A DNA stretch of 64,000 nt from Nigrospora sphaerica (Eukaryota; Ascomycota; Sordariomycetes; Amphisphaeriales; Apiosporaceae): the NCBI GenBank assembly GCA_018287875.1, contig JAGVVL010000001.1:7130001-7194000 (forward strand). The letters run 5' to 3'. Both the position numbers and the translations under genes were made by a program. Shown here in pieces: positions 22,857 through 35,044 of this stretch (the stretch's first letter is position 1; every line of letters starts with the position of its first letter). A model generated the notes under the pieces. That model worked only from the letters and a program-made list of their open reading frames with translations, made no database searches and had not been told where the DNA came from.

Positions 22857-25250
22857 ATGTCGATCCAGAAGCCATTGCGCGTCCTCTTGTTAGGCAACGG
22901 AGGCCGGGAGCACGCCATCGCATGGAAGCTGAGCCAGTCTCCCAAGGTCGAGGCCATCCTGGTCGTTCCGGGCAACGGCGGGACGGCCTCTTGCCCCAAG
23001 ACCACCAATGTCTCGTCTGTGCCCGCTGAGGACTTCGCCGCCCTGGTCGAGCTGGCGCGCAAGGAGAAAATCAACTTCCTTGTACCCGGCCCCGAGGCCC
23101 CCCTGGTCGCCGGCGTCGTCGACTACTTCGAGGAGAACCTAGCCGGCGTCAAGTGCTTCGGTCCCTCGAAGCTCGCGGCCCAGATGGAGGGCAGCAAGAC
23201 CTTCTCCAAGGACTTCATGAAGAAGTGGAACATCCCGACGGCCGAGTACGAGAACTTCTCCGACTACGACAAGGCCCGCCAGTACGTTGACCGCGTCCAG
23301 CACGATGTTGTCATCAAGGCCAGCGGTCTGGCTGCCGGCAAGGGTGTCATTATGCCCACCACCAAGAAGGAAGCCCACCAAGCGTTGAAGAACATTATGC
23401 AGAACCGCGAGTTCGGCTCCGCCGGCGACGAGGTTGTCATCGAGGAGTGCCTGCGGGGAGACGAGCTGAGCATCATCACCTTCAGCGACGGCACCCGCAT
23501 CCAGTCCCTCCCCCCAGCGCAGGACCACAAGAGGATTGGTGAAGGCGACACCGGCCTCAACACCGGCGGAATGGGCTGCTACGCACCCACCAACATCGCC
23601 ACCCCGGCTCTTGTTGCCCAGATTGACCGCGACATTATCCAGCCCACGATCGATGGTATGCGCAAGGACGGAATGCCTTTCGTCGGCGTACTCTTCACGG
23701 GACTCATGATCACCACGGCCGGTCCGAAAGTCCTCGAATACAACGTTCGGTTCGGTGACCCCGAGACCCAGACGCTCCTCCCCTTGCTGTCCAAGCATAC
23801 CGACCTCGCTGAGATCATGTTCGCCTGTGCACAAAACTGCCTAGACCGCGCCGACCTGGTCATCAACATCGAACCCAAGTCGTGTGCCACGGTTGTCGTC
23901 GCCGCCGGTGGTTACCCGGAGAGCTATGGCAAGGGTGACGAAATGACGGTCCAGACACCGCCAGAGGGAATCAACATCTTCCATGCGGGCACCAAAATCT
24001 TGGATGGGAAGCTGCAGACGGCAGGCGGTCGTGTCATCGCCGCCAGCGCTACTGGCGACGACCTGAGGGCGGCTGTCGATCGGGCCTACGAGGGCGTCAA
24101 GCTCATCGAATTCAACAAGATGTACTACCGCAAGGACATTGCTCACCGCGCGTTCCGCCCTACCGCCGAGACCAAGAAGGCCCTCACATACGCGCAGGCC
24201 GGCGTGAGTATCGACGCCGGCAACCAGGTGGTGGAGCAGATCAGACAGCTTGTCCGGTCCACGGCACGAAGCGGCGCCGATGCCGAGATTGGTGGTTTTG
24301 GCGGCGAAGTCGACGTGTACGCCGCGGGTTACGCCGGCGATAGTGGCGCCTCGAGCGGACTGAAGCTGGTCAGCTGCATTGACGGTGTTGGCACCAAGCT
24401 GATGATTGCCCAGGAGCTGGGCAAGCACGACACTGTTGGTATCGACCTAGTGGCCATGAACGTCAACGATCTCGTGGTCCAAGGTGCCGAGCCCTTGTCG
24501 TTCCTGGACTACTTTGGTTGCAGCAACCTCACCCCCCAGACCACGGTCGATTTTGTCAAGGGCGTGGCCGAGGGCTGCGTGCAAGCCGGCTGCGCCTTGG
24601 TTGGCGGCGAGACGGCCGAGATGCCTGGCATGTACAAGCCTGGCGATTACGACGCCGCCGGCTGCGCCAACGGCATAGTCTTCACCAAGGATCTCCTGCC
24701 GCGCCACGACCAGATGGCGCCTGGCGATGTCCTGCTGGGACTTGCTTCGTCAGGCATCCACTCGAACGGCTTCTCGCTTGTCCGCCGCATCGTCGCCGAA
24801 GCACAGCTGAGCTACCAGGAGAAGGCACCTTGGGACGACAGCGGACTGACCGTGGGTGAATCCCTCCTGATACCCACCAAGATCTATGTGAAGTCGCTCC
24901 TCAAAGCGCGTTCGCAGCTCAAGGGCCTGGCCCACATTACGGGCGGTGGCCTCTCGGAGAATGTCCCGCGCATGTTGCCGAAGGAGCTTGCAGCCGAGAT
25001 CGACATCACCAGCTGGCCGCTGCCGCCCGTCTTCAAGTGGCTCAAGCAGGCAGGAAACGTGGCGTCCTCGGAAATGGCGCGAACATTCAACACGGGCCTG
25101 GGAATGGTGGCCGTCGTCAGCCCCCATGTTGTTTCAGAGGTTACGAAACTTTTGCAGAGCGAAGGCGAGACGGTTTACACCATCGGCAAGCTCGTCGCCC
25201 GATCTGGTGGTGAGGGATGCGTGCTCAAGGGTCTGGAGTCGTGGGACTAG
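22857..25250 (+). CDS. ade5,7: Bifunctional purine enzyme: GARS-AIRS (ADE5,7)
   Basis: A single exon encodes 797 residues from the ATG at 22857 ([13 protein letters not shown]). The frame is open 14 codons upstream, but the preceding ATG-less codons are unlike the family. Residues about 1-430 are phosphoribosylamine-glycine ligase: the GNGGREHA nucleotide-binding loop near the start, the ATP-grasp region with [12 protein letters not shown], and [10 protein letters not shown]. Residues about 445-797 are the phosphoribosylformylglycinamidine cyclo-ligase (AIR synthetase): [45 protein letters not shown] and HITGGG. The enzyme performs steps 2 and 5 of de novo purine synthesis in the cytosol. Yeast ADE5,7 has the same fused order and nearly the same length. 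All the usual motifs look intact. Confidence 0.97.
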   Translation: MSIQKPLRVLLLGNGGREHAIAWKLSQSPKVEAILVVPGNGGTASCPKTTNVSSVPAEDFAALVELARKEKINFLVPGPEAPLVAGVVDYFEENLAGVKCFGPSKLAAQMEGSKTFSKDFMKKWNIPTAEYENFSDYDKARQYVDRVQHDVVIKASGLAAGKGVIMPTTKKEAHQALKNIMQNREFGSAGDEVVIEECLRGDELSIITFSDGTRIQSLPPAQDHKRIGEGDTGLNTGGMGCYAPTNIATPALVAQIDRDIIQPTIDGMRKDGMPFVGVLFTGLMITTAGPKVLEYNVRFGDPETQTLLPLLSKHTDLAEIMFACAQNCLDRADLVINIEPKSCATVVVAAGGYPESYGKGDEMTVQTPPEGINIFHAGTKILDGKLQTAGGRVIAASATGDDLRAAVDRAYEGVKLIEFNKMYYRKDIAHRAFRPTAETKKALTYAQAGVSIDAGNQVVEQIRQLVRSTARSGADAEIGGFGGEVDVYAAGYAGDSGASSGLKLVSCIDGVGTKLMIAQELGKHDTVGIDLVAMNVNDLVVQGAEPLSFLDYFGCSNLTPQTTVDFVKGVAEGCVQAGCALVGGETAEMPGMYKPGDYDAAGCANGIVFTKDLLPRHDQMAPGDVLLGLASSGIHSNGFSLVRRIVAEAQLSYQEKAPWDDSGLTVGESLLIPTKIYVKSLLKARSQLKGLAHITGGGLSENVPRMLPKELAAEIDITSWPLPPVFKWLKQAGNVASSEMARTFNTGLGMVAVVSPHVVSEVTKLLQSEGETVYTIGKLVARSGGEGCVLKGLESWD

Positions 25251-26198
25251 ACATTCATCAGATTATCGTATATCCCGCCAGGTCTCCGGGCTCCCACCCC
25301 GGCGAGAGTCCAAAGGGGAAAAAAAAAAAGGAGAGAAGAAGAAGACGTCGAAGAAAGCGACCCGGCTGCGCCGCAAAATGTGACGATGCCCTCCGCCTTC
25401 GTCTAGATGGCTCGAATCCTTGATCCTTGCCCCTGCCACTCGGGGCGGGAATTTTAGACACTGCCAACTCCGCCGGCGTAGGCGTGGGCTTCCCTGTTCT
25501 GCGTGGCTGCGGATACCGGCACGTCATGACATAATGTGAATAAAAGATGAGATGAGAGGAGCTTTTACCTGTAATTTGAGGGAGCGGCTGGACCAAGCCC
25601 TCCACTGCCCAGTTCGATTAACGGTGGACATGATAATGTATACCATGTGCTTTGCCATCTGTTCCTCGGCACAGAGTCGAGCTTCTTCGCCAACCATAGG
25701 CCACGAGTGATGTTTTGTCGTCTTATTCAGCATAGGGCGAGAGACGAGGCATCTTTGGAGTTGTTCGAAGGTTGCTTATATAGAGGATTGGTAATAAATG
25801 TACTTTGGTTTTTTTTTTTGATACGTGAGGGGTTCGCTAAGCGCACGTTGCCTGGGTCCCAGGTTCGCTGCGTGCCACCTCGTACTATCTATGTAAGTGG
25901 TGTATGAGACATGGATAGTGATTTTTCTTCCTTTTTTGGATTCCTCTAGGACAGTAGTGTTCAAACGCCGCGCTCGAAAATCAGTGGTATCAACAATCAA
26001 AATTTGCCCCGACCTGGGAGTCGCACTACGGCGCGACGGAAATGGCAAGGCCTCGAGGGGCCGGAAGGAAGATGGAATGTCGCGTGTCGCCCAATGCCAA
26101 GGGTACACCCCCTTTTCCACATTGAAGGGCGCGCCATGGCGGTCATGAATTCATAGTTCTCGTCGTTGGTAGCTCCTGTCCCCTGCTGCCAGTTCTCA
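25251..26198. other. Intergenic, 0.95 kb, convergent 3' ends
   Basis: This is the space between the 3' ends of ADE5,7 and the membrane-protein gene. It holds an A-rich run near 25320 and an 11-13 base T run near 25808, plausible 3' UTR material. No gene is supported. Confidence 0.65.
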
Positions 26199-27572
26199 TC
26201 ACTGAGTCAATCCGAGCCCATTGGCTTGGCGGCTCGCCTCGTTCTCTGGCAGCTTGCTCGCTTCGGCTTCAGGCAAGCTGAGGCGACTGCCGGCTTCGAG
26301 AATCCATTCGGGGATCGGGGGCGTCATTGTGCGCTCCTCGATCGGGGACGGGCTCCGCTGTTCGTTTGGGGGCATGGAAATCTTGTTGAAGCTCTCGTGG
26401 CTGGTTTGCCGCGAGAGCGGGCTCCGTGCGGTGGACTGCAAGCTCCCGCTGCGCATCCTGGTGATGACCCGCTCGGAGAGAAGCTTGCCAGCCTCGGGTG
26501 CCGCGATGATGCTCGTGCCGGGCGTAGCGCGGGGGGGCTCGGGGCTATCGGTCCGGAAAAGAGGGTGGATGTGCAGCTCACTCGATGAACGATGCAGCGT
26601 CAGCGCCGGCGGGGGCCGAGGAACAGGGCTGTAGGAGCGGCTCCGATTGCACATTCGTTGCGGGGGGTCTAGCGGAGTACCCGGGCTGGAACTTCGGCTC
26701 GTCGTAGGGCTGGCCGGGATGGTTTCCAGGTACCGAGGCAAGGGCGGTGACGCATCCATTACCGTTTGGCGGTCGTGCGTATCCACGGACGACGTGTCCC
26801 ACGAATCGAAACCACTGCCGTCCTCGCCCGTGCTGGGCCGTAAGCCGTTGGATTCGAGCGAGGGCGCGCGCCGGGCCGTCCTCAAGCTCGTCGAGGTCCG
26901 GCGCGTCTTGAAGGCGGCGGGCTGCGCTTTGAAGGAAAAGGAGGATCGAAGAGAGCCCACGGTCTCGGCCGTTGATTTGCCACCGCTGGAGCCTGGCGGG
27001 CTTAGCAAGTCCATCGTCCACTCCTTGCTAACAGCGTGGCTGACGGCCGTCTGGGTGTAGGGGACAGCCTTGATCCGCATCCGAGATAAACTGCCCTCCT
27101 CGGTATGCAACGAAAAGGCATGGTCAGCATTGAGCCGCCCAGCGATACGGCGGGCCACGAGAAACGCTAGCTGCGCGGCGAAAGCAACTCCCAAAACCAC
27201 GGCATAGGCAATGACAAACGGGGTCTTTGGGCTGCCCAAAATGGCGGCGTCCTCGGGCTCTCTGCTCAGAAGTACCAAAGCAGCAATCGAGGTGGCTGTT
27301 GCCAGTATCACCACAGCAAGACTCAGCACGAGACACAGAGTACTCACGCCTCGAGAGCTCAAGTTCGCAGGTCGGCAGAAAGACAAAGAGGTGAGGGTGA
27401 CGAGGAGGGCCAGGGCCAATCCCTGGCAGGCGGAGGCCACTGAGGCGGCGATGTGAACGGCGGATGAGTTGCGTATGGCCTGGGCGTTGGCAACGTTCAT
27501 AAACAGGATGGCGGCCGTCGCTAGAAGGGCCGACGCGGCCAGGGTGACGGGCAAAAGACGGCAGGCCTTCAT
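26199..27572 (-). CDS. Unrecognised four-helix membrane protein with long Ser/Pro-rich tail
   Basis: A single exon encodes 457 residues from the ATG at 27572. The frame is also open for three more codons upstream, to a TTG. Four hydrophobic segments lie at about 7-29, 40-66, 75-102 and 116-140; the last is followed by Arg-rich residues (VARRIAGR), which suggests the tail is cytosolic. The remaining 310 residues are rich in Ser, Pro, Thr and Arg with many SP/TP and RxxS patterns, so heavy phosphorylation is likely but inferred. The architecture recalls small fungal tetraspan membrane proteins, but I do not recognise the family and assign no function. The high Ser/Pro content and absence of frame breaks argue for a real gene. 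Confidence 0.75.
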   Translation of the reverse strand: MKACRLLPVTLAASALLATAAILFMNVANAQAIRNSSAVHIAASVASACQGLALALLVTLTSLSFCRPANLSSRGVSTLCLVLSLAVVILATATSIAALVLLSREPEDAAILGSPKTPFVIAYAVVLGVAFAAQLAFLVARRIAGRLNADHAFSLHTEEGSLSRMRIKAVPYTQTAVSHAVSKEWTMDLLSPPGSSGGKSTAETVGSLRSSFSFKAQPAAFKTRRTSTSLRTARRAPSLESNGLRPSTGEDGSGFDSWDTSSVDTHDRQTVMDASPPLPRYLETIPASPTTSRSSSPGTPLDPPQRMCNRSRSYSPVPRPPPALTLHRSSSELHIHPLFRTDSPEPPRATPGTSIIAAPEAGKLLSERVITRMRSGSLQSTARSPLSRQTSHESFNKISMPPNEQRSPSPIEERTMTPPIPEWILEAGSRLSLPEAEASKLPENEASRQANGLGLTQ

Positions 27573-28214
27573 CCTGAGCAAGGCAGGTGAGAGGCGACGT
27601 TGGTCCGGACAACGGCGAAGGGGTCGGAGTTGCGCTTGACGATGAGCAGCGCAAGCTCCGACTGCAGGTGAGGCACGGGATAGCGGCGGTGCGGGCGGCT
27701 CCGGTTTGGACGTAAGGCTGGATGTAAGTGAGTGGCAGCCGTGAAAGCGAGTGGCGGAGATGGTTGACCAGAAGAGATGGGGTCGGTGGTTGAGCGAGCG
27801 ACTGCCGGGGATGGTATACCGGGATGGGATGGGAAACGAGCGACTGAAAAGAATGGAAGACCAGGAGGGCCGTTGGGCTGGGCCGGGTGGGTATCAACAG
27901 GGCAAAGAAAAGTGCGGGCTTGGGGGCGAGGGGAAGCCGGTTGCTTTGAATAAAAGAGGAATTGAACGAATAACACGGCTGGTGTTGCTGGCGGGCTTAC
28001 ACTGACGCGTTGTCTATGCAAAACACGAGACTCGCACGCACCCTGGTCCCCGTCCGTCCGTCTCTGGTCCAAGGCGAGGCACGGAGCGGCAGGGGGGTCC
28101 CCGAGCGAATCCCACCTCGACCCGGTCAGAAAGCCTGAGGACAGGTGGTGGAGAAGCCGTAGCGGAGGCTGAGCGGGTGCTGGCTGGCGGGCGTGCGGGC
28201 GGGAGTGAAGCCTT
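27573..28214. promoter_or_regulatory. Upstream region of the four-helix membrane protein gene
   Basis: This 640-base stretch lies between the ATG at 27572 and a long CT microsatellite. It has no supported coding sequence and should contain the 5' UTR and promoter of the minus-strand gene. No specific site is claimed. Confidence 0.45.
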
Positions 28215-28415
28215 GCTCTTTCTCTCTCTCGTTCTCTCTCTCACTCTCTCTCTCTCACTCTCTCTCACTCTCTCTCTCTCTCTCACTCTCTCTCACTCTC
28301 TCTCACTCTCTCTCTCTCTCTCTCTCTCACTCTCTCTCTCACACACACACAATCTCTCTCTCCCTCTCTCTCTCTCTCTCTTTCTCTCTTTCTCTCTGTC
28401 TTTTTCCTGCCTCCC
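28215..28415 (+). repeat. Long CT-rich polypyrimidine microsatellite
   Basis: About 200 bases are almost pure C and T on the plus strand. They are built from (CT)n blocks broken at intervals by CACT and once by (CA)n near 28341-28350. The open frames across it are artefacts of the repeat. Mirror-symmetric polypurine/polypyrimidine tracts of this length can form triplex DNA and are unstable in length. Confidence 0.97.
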
Positions 28416-30268
28416 TCCCCGATGGTGGTCGAGGCCGGGGTACGTTGTCCAAGATCGATCTGCGACCAGGCAGAGATTTGCGCGGTTTGCATGGAACAGA
28501 GGTGGAGAGGAAGGGATGGATCCCGCCGGTCAAGGGTGGAGGGGGGGGAGCAGAAGCAGTGCCGCTCCGGAGCTGGGCAGAAAAGACCAGGGGGGGTGGG
28601 GGTGAGTCGTTCGGCCTGCTCGGGGCCGCGATCTCAGTGGGAGAGAAGGGAAGGGAAACTGGGCGCGAGATGGATCGCCCGGGGGGCTCTTGGGCGCTCT
28701 GCACGCCTGGGATCCGTCCGGCGGATGATTGGCTATTCGGTGATGCAGGAACGCGTCGGGTAATGCCGCCACACGCACAGGCGCACGACCAAATGAGCAA
28801 AGGAGAACGAAAGAACGGCGGAGTCCTGCTGAGGCCGGTATGAACGAAAATGAAATGGCGAAGCCGTGGTCAGCGCACGCCCGGGCACGGCCTGGTTATA
28901 TCCTAGCCCTGCTGCCGTCGGGGAAGCGAAGAAGGGGAAGAAGAGCCTTGTGGGTATTTATTCGTAGTAGTGGTGGTGGTGTGGTAGAGATGTACCTAAC
29001 CTACCAGCTGCAGGCTAGTAACCTCAAGTTAGGACAGAAGGGCAACTAGTGGCTGCATGTGATGGGGAGGGGGTGGTCAAAGTTGGTAGTCAGGGCTATA
29101 GAAGGTACACGGTGCTTTTCGCTGCCCTCGCCTGATTCCTTAATATCCCATAGTGCCCTTGACAGGGCCCGTGACCACAACCTTCGCGGCTCCTGGCCCT
29201 GCTTCCGACATCGTTTTCCTTCCCCTCGCTGCCGAAGTTCCATGTCGCTGTCATTGCCGTCCGGTGGCATGCACATCCGTTTTCCTAACGAACCCGGAAG
29301 TGGGTACTCCTGGCATCTTCTGTCAGCGCGAGCTGGGTTTGGACCCTCGATCGTGCCTCGTGGCAGTGAGGAGAGGCTGGAGTGTGCGCATTATACTTCC
29401 AATATATCTACCTTACGCATCCATGATGTCCATGTGGTTTTGCCGAGCGCTTGTCCCCCCCTGGTGGCATCCATGGCATCCTTGCTTCGCTCGCCAAGCC
29501 GGGGAGGCCCCGGGGCGAACTGTTGGTGTCTGTTTTTCCCCTCCCTCGTTAATTGACCGAAGAGGGGCTCATGTTTCTTTGGCCCTGTCTGCCATTTGGG
29601 GGAGGGGGTTATTCTTTTCTGCCCTTGGCCGGCGTGCTGACTGCAGCAGCCGCTGCAACATACGCCGATCCAATGCCGAAGGCCCCGGTTCTCCCCCTTC
29701 CGAATTGTGACCCATGCCGCAGAAAATTTCCCTGCCTTCGGCCGCCCTCGATTGATTTGTGCTTGGGCTGGTTTGCTGGCCTGCCAAGCCGTCGACAGGG
29801 TTTGCCTACTGAAGCGTCACCTTGGCATTGCCTAGGCCGTTCGGTCAGTCCCTGGGTCCCACGTTCCACGTCCTTGCGCACAGGGGCTCATCGGGCCCGC
29901 GCGGCCTTGGGGGAGCACGGTAGCATGGGAAACCCCTGGACTACTTCTTGGTCACCAAGTGGTGTGTTGGCTATCATGGAACGCACATAGAAAAGACGTC
30001 TGCTCCCTGATGCTCCAACTGGCGCTACCAGCTACGTCACCGACTCAATCTCAGCCTCGAGCACCCGGTCGTAAATTATCGCACTCTCACGGCCACGGGA
30101 GCTTCGGGAGAGGCGACGCTCTACAAGGCTTCCACTACTTGGCATCGGGCTAGTTAGGTGTAGGTACATGGTAACGAAGCCCACACCGCCCTGACTAGGA
30201 CAACGCTAAGCCCGGTAGTTTCCCGAACGGGTAGGAGGGCACGCCAACCGCACAATAAGAACGCCCGC

Positions 30269-30309
30269 CGTCGTTGCTGTTGTTGTCGTCGTTGTCGTCG
30301 TCGTCGTCA
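30269..30309 (+). repeat. (GTC/GTT)n trinucleotide repeat
   Basis: An imperfect run of GTC and GTT triplets about 40 bases long, in non-coding sequence. Confidence 0.9.
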
Positions 30310-32366
30310 CCTCCCGATCTCCGCTCAGTGCTGATTAGCGGTGCCTCCTCGAGCTCATTTGCCGATGCAACTCTTCATCGCCATGTCTGCATTGCTACAG
30401 ATGATTTATGACCTGGAGGGTCTGCCGGACGTTGCGACGTTGTCTGCTTGCCCGTCTGTCCCTCCCAAATGAGCAAAGGAGCCTCCTCCCCTGGCCAGGT
30501 GTCCGGCGGTGGGTGGGGAAACTCTGCGCCTGCTGAGAGCCGTTTCAGATTCGGCCAAGAGGTGGGAGACAGCAGAACACACAGAAATGCCGGGTGCCCT
30601 CCCTCCCCAGCCCGGGTAATACGTGGTGCTGGATATAGAAATCGAGCCGGGGTCGTTTCCCGGGTTGGCCATCCGGCACCGGGTTTAGCAGGCAATTGAC
30701 TAGGTACTAGTCCAAGGTTCGAGACGACGGCGTCCCGTCGCTTGGAGATGGCACCCCACGCACGGCTCGCGCCCTGTCGCCTCCCGTCCTTAGTTTCGTG
30801 TGCTCCTCGTCTCCGGCCCTAAGCCCACGGGCCCTAAACTCGCATGTAGTATACGTAGTAGAGAAGCGCATTGTTCTCTACCCTTCATTGGGTGGGCCTC
30901 GTGCCCGAATGGGCCTCGCTCGACCTCTGCCCGCCTCGCTTTCCGGGGGGGGGGGAACGGGGAGGGGGGAACGTGGTCGAAAATGCTGACTGAAGCACGC
31001 TCGGTCAGTCCTTTGTCCTAAATTTGACTGCGTACTTTCTTTCAATCGAGACCTGCGATGCCAGCATCACGGGCCATCGCCGCCGATCGTGCGGTGTCTG
31101 TTGTTCGCGTTGGGGCCCGTAAGGGGCACGCGGCCGTCTCTGCTAGACGACATCGACGGGCGAATTTTGGCCGCCATCGCCCGTCGCCCTCGGCCGTCTC
31201 CCTCGCCCTCTTCTGTCTACCCGCCTGTGCGCGTATCGTTCGCAGCCAGCAACCATGTCATCGCATGGAGGTTGCCAGACCCCCGTACGGCTCGATGCTT
31301 TTATTGACCCCCCCCCCTCCTTTCGTTGTGAACGGGGAAAAGCTGTACGCGCCCCTGGCTGCCGTGCCAGCGGAGGGACACTCGGTCGTTATTCGTAAGC
31401 GGTTGTATTATAGGTGTCGGGATGGGCATCCCGGACACTGGCCGTTCGGTATACACGAGGGGGTAGTGGCCCCTATACAGAAATCAACTTATGAGGGGAA
31501 TGGTTAGTAGGTAGGTTGTCGACTCCGCCACGGCAAGTGACAGATGACAGGTGACAGGGCGCTTCGGATTCTGCCTTGCTTTTTCCTTTGCCCGCTCCTC
31601 TATGTGAGATTTGCGGGCTGCCCAAGAAAGCGCAGCAGCGGCTGTTGATGGGTTCGCAAGCTTGCCTTATTGCGGTATTTCAATAAGCAATGAGCCATAA
31701 GCAACGAGGGTCCTCCAGGGCCTGAACAGCCCAGCCCGTTGGTGGGTTGCTCTCGTCGAGAAACCTCCCCCTGCCCGCGCGGCAGCCCAGCCGCAGTTCC
31801 CGGTTTTTCAGTACGTTGTTCTCTGCAATGGGTAAAATACCAAGTTTGCGGGCGACGCGTGGGCGACGTGCCACCCCTCCCGCGCGTGGGAATCGCCGTT
31901 GCGTCGTCGGACACGACGACTTTGGGGACGGTGTGGGCTTCGCCTTCACCGCGAGCGCACAAGGAACATGGAAAGCCGGCCCTTTCCCGTGGGCTTGGTA
32001 AATTGGGGAGGGCTACGAGGCCAGAGCCGGTCTCCAGCTCCCCTTCGGAAATTTGCACCGTCCCCACCACTCCATCCAGACCACGGCTACTGTGTTCACA
32101 GTCGGGCGGCATTCTCCGTCGCGCTGGCCTTAACAGAGGCCGCTATTGCGGGCTATTCATAGCGAGACGGGGGACCTGCAATTACGTCTTGCCAGCAGTT
32201 GGCCGGTCGTCTGGCACCCCAGGGCTAAATATTATGAATCGTCTCTCCATCAACGCCGGCCAATGCTTTTGTTGTTGTCATCTGTAAAGAACGCCACGTC
32301 TTTGTCGCGTCGCGAGCGGGCCCTCAAGACGACGGCCAATAAGGCCCGAAGGGCGGCAGGGCGCGC

Positions 32367-32394
32367 TAAAATAAAATAAAATAAAAACAAAAAG
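32367..32394 (+). repeat. (TAAAA)n short repeat
   Basis: Four near-perfect TAAAA units are followed by an A-rich tail. It is non-coding. Confidence 0.85.
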
Positions 32395-35044
32395 CTGACT
32401 GCTAGCCTGCACTTACGTGCGACTTGTACAACTAATAGATCCTGGAGGTGGCGTAGGCAGGAACCCCCTCGTTCCCCGGATGCCTTCGAGTAGTGGCGTG
32501 ATTCTGGATTCTCGTGCCTGTGCCTCGTGTGACACGTTGGTTACTAGATACCTAACGTAAATATGCAAACCAAAGCATCTCCGTCGGTAAAAGGTACCCA
32601 TCAGTACCATGTCGTTGGGAGCCTGCCCGATGCGATCGCAGATACCCCGCATCCGCCCATTCACCGCCTGTGGATGCACATCGGATCAGCATCATACCAT
32701 AAAAAACATCGATACGCACTCAACCGCACCTCTTAAATACCTTTGTGCGAGCCCGCACGCCGCCCGCCTCCGTCTGGCAAAATCGCTATGCGGACGGATC
32801 GCAGGGTTCGCCTGGCTGATTTCGGCAGGCCAGGCTGGCGGCTGTTTCTACCGCCGCCCGAATCTCGCCCACGCGGCTATGAGTAGCTCGGACTACAGAG
32901 GTGCCGTCCGTCTACGGACAGTACGCTGACCGAGAAATACCCCGACCTGTCGCCCCATCCCTGTCCTTCTGGGATCCCGTGTATGCGCTGGATCGCCCCG
33001 GTGACAAATGAGATGAAAGACGAAGAGCCAAGTGGTTGAAGCCGCCTGGGCCGTTATTGCCAACGTCCATGCTTTCACAGCCATCCCATCATTGCCGGCC
33101 GTTTTTCTAAGAATACATCAGATGAGGGGGCAGCTAGCGACGACCGGACGAACCGCCGGCGGCGGCGGTAACTTTGAACCCAGCCCGGCGAACCCCGTGA
33201 TTTGGCGTCGAGAAACGTCATCGTGCTCACCAGATGCGTGCATCTGGCAGCAGTTATCAGCCACGATTTCCTCCAATTGCCATGATGTGTGGTCTTCACC
33301 GAGCAACTGGCCCAGGCTTTGCCCCGTTACCCGCGTACTCACAACACGCTGCTGGGTACCGCCGCTGACTGTCTGCTGGAACCCTAGAGCCCCTTCCGTG
33401 AAGCATTCGCCTAGTAGTCAGCCTTCCTGCCGGCCCGGCGGGTGGGGCGGTCTTCGGAAATGGATATCACGTTGCTTGCCTACGGGTGCGCGTATTGTCC
33501 ACATGTTGGGGAGGTAAGGCTGGTACGTGTGCATGTGTGTATACCCCTTAAGCATTGCTCATCCGGCATGAGGGGGTCCCATGTTACCACTGCACGCCGC
33601 GCTGGCGTCTATCCCCGTCTCCGGCTCCCTTTTGTTGGCCAGAGGGAGAAGGGTACGTGAGGATAAGACAAGATACAAACCAAACATGTCTCGCACTGTC
33701 TTCCTCTGCCCTTCCGGTGAGCGTACCTGGCACCACGCGGGGTGACCGACCAAGGGATATGGGTTGGCATCGCCCTACGATTCGCGGCAATCGCTCCTGT
33801 ATCTCTCAAGCTATTCTCCTGTGCGTCGGTGTCTTTGAATCCTACAAGTGTTGACAGACACGGGACGCTGGAGCTTAGTTCACCTCTGCTATTTACACCA
33901 GCAACTGGATGGGTCCCGGATGCGGATTAGGAGTCTCGCGAAGATTACAAGGAGCAATCCGGCATCGTCTAGGCTTTGTGCTATATGATATCTTACCATG
34001 GCTAGTAGGTAAGGGCCCAGCTTCGTGAATGTTCGCCCTCCAGTACCAGAAGCGGGTGCCGGTTTGCCCCCCCTTCGGGTGGTACGCGTAGTCTGGTTCT
34101 GCGATGGCTTCTACAGCGCTCATGTGACTACACCAGAAAAAAAGGCCCTGATTGGTAGCGACAGCTGGCCCACACTGTATACTCCGTGGGTACTTGGTGG
34201 TCCTATCGCCAAAATGGAACTCGCTGACCTTGCCCATACCGTGAGGCCGGGCCGGTGAGGGCTTTCGTCTTTGGACCTGGGACAAAAGTACAGGAGAGCT
34301 CAGAACCGCCAAAGATGTGGTTTAGCGTATCTGAACGCTGTAGGTTATTGCCACCAACCAAGTACTGGGGGTTACCTCTGGTGTGTATGCTGTGGCGCGG
34401 GCAGCTGACTGGTCGTCTCCTGGCCGTTTTCCCCAGCAAAACCAAGAGAGTACATCGAGAGACGTGCCACTGGTCGCTCAAGGTCACCCGGGCGATCCAC
34501 TTGGAGTAAAGAAAAAGGGCCTTCCGGGATGCCGGCGACGTGATGCCCCTCACAACCACCAGGAAAAAGAGGTGTGGTCGGTTCAACCATCCAGACGGGA
34601 AGGAGGGGAACCCATGGCCTCGAGAATTACCCTGGGAGCCTTCGATTCATAGGATTTTCTATTGTTTTAATCACTGAGCGAACCGAGTACGAGTGGTGAC
34701 AGGAGTAATATCCCCAGCTTGATTGCATTTCCGAGTTTGGAGGCGCCTGGTTCGGTGATTGGGGAGGAGACACTTCCCACGGCCAAGTTTGTCCGGCCCC
34801 AGCACGGAGGAAGTCCCTACTGCGTGCCCGCCGACAGGCGACTGACCGCGCGAGGTCGGACGGATGACCGGCCCTACAGTTCTGAATACAAGGCGACATT
34901 TCGGGAAACAGTGTACGCTGCGCTGCCGTAAGCCGGGGGAAGCCGAGCTGAATAGGCGCGCAAGACTGGGATAAGTGAACGGCCTAACGAATCTCCATAC
35001 GGCCTCCAAGGCGCACTTGGCGCATCGGGGCTAGAATTGCGGCT

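Noticed and set aside
28177..28843. Ser/Leu-rich open frames over the CT repeat
   Set aside because: They exist only because (CT)n has no stop codons in any frame.
30714..30745. GGTTCGA box resembling the internal B-box of a tRNA gene
   Set aside because: The flanking bases do not form a T-arm or acceptor stem, and no A-box lies at the right distance. The same holds for the GTTCGA near 56355.
31739..32287. 182-codon frame in the gene-poor stretch
   Set aside because: Arg/Pro/Ser/Gly-skewed composition on a GC-rich background with no recognisable motif.
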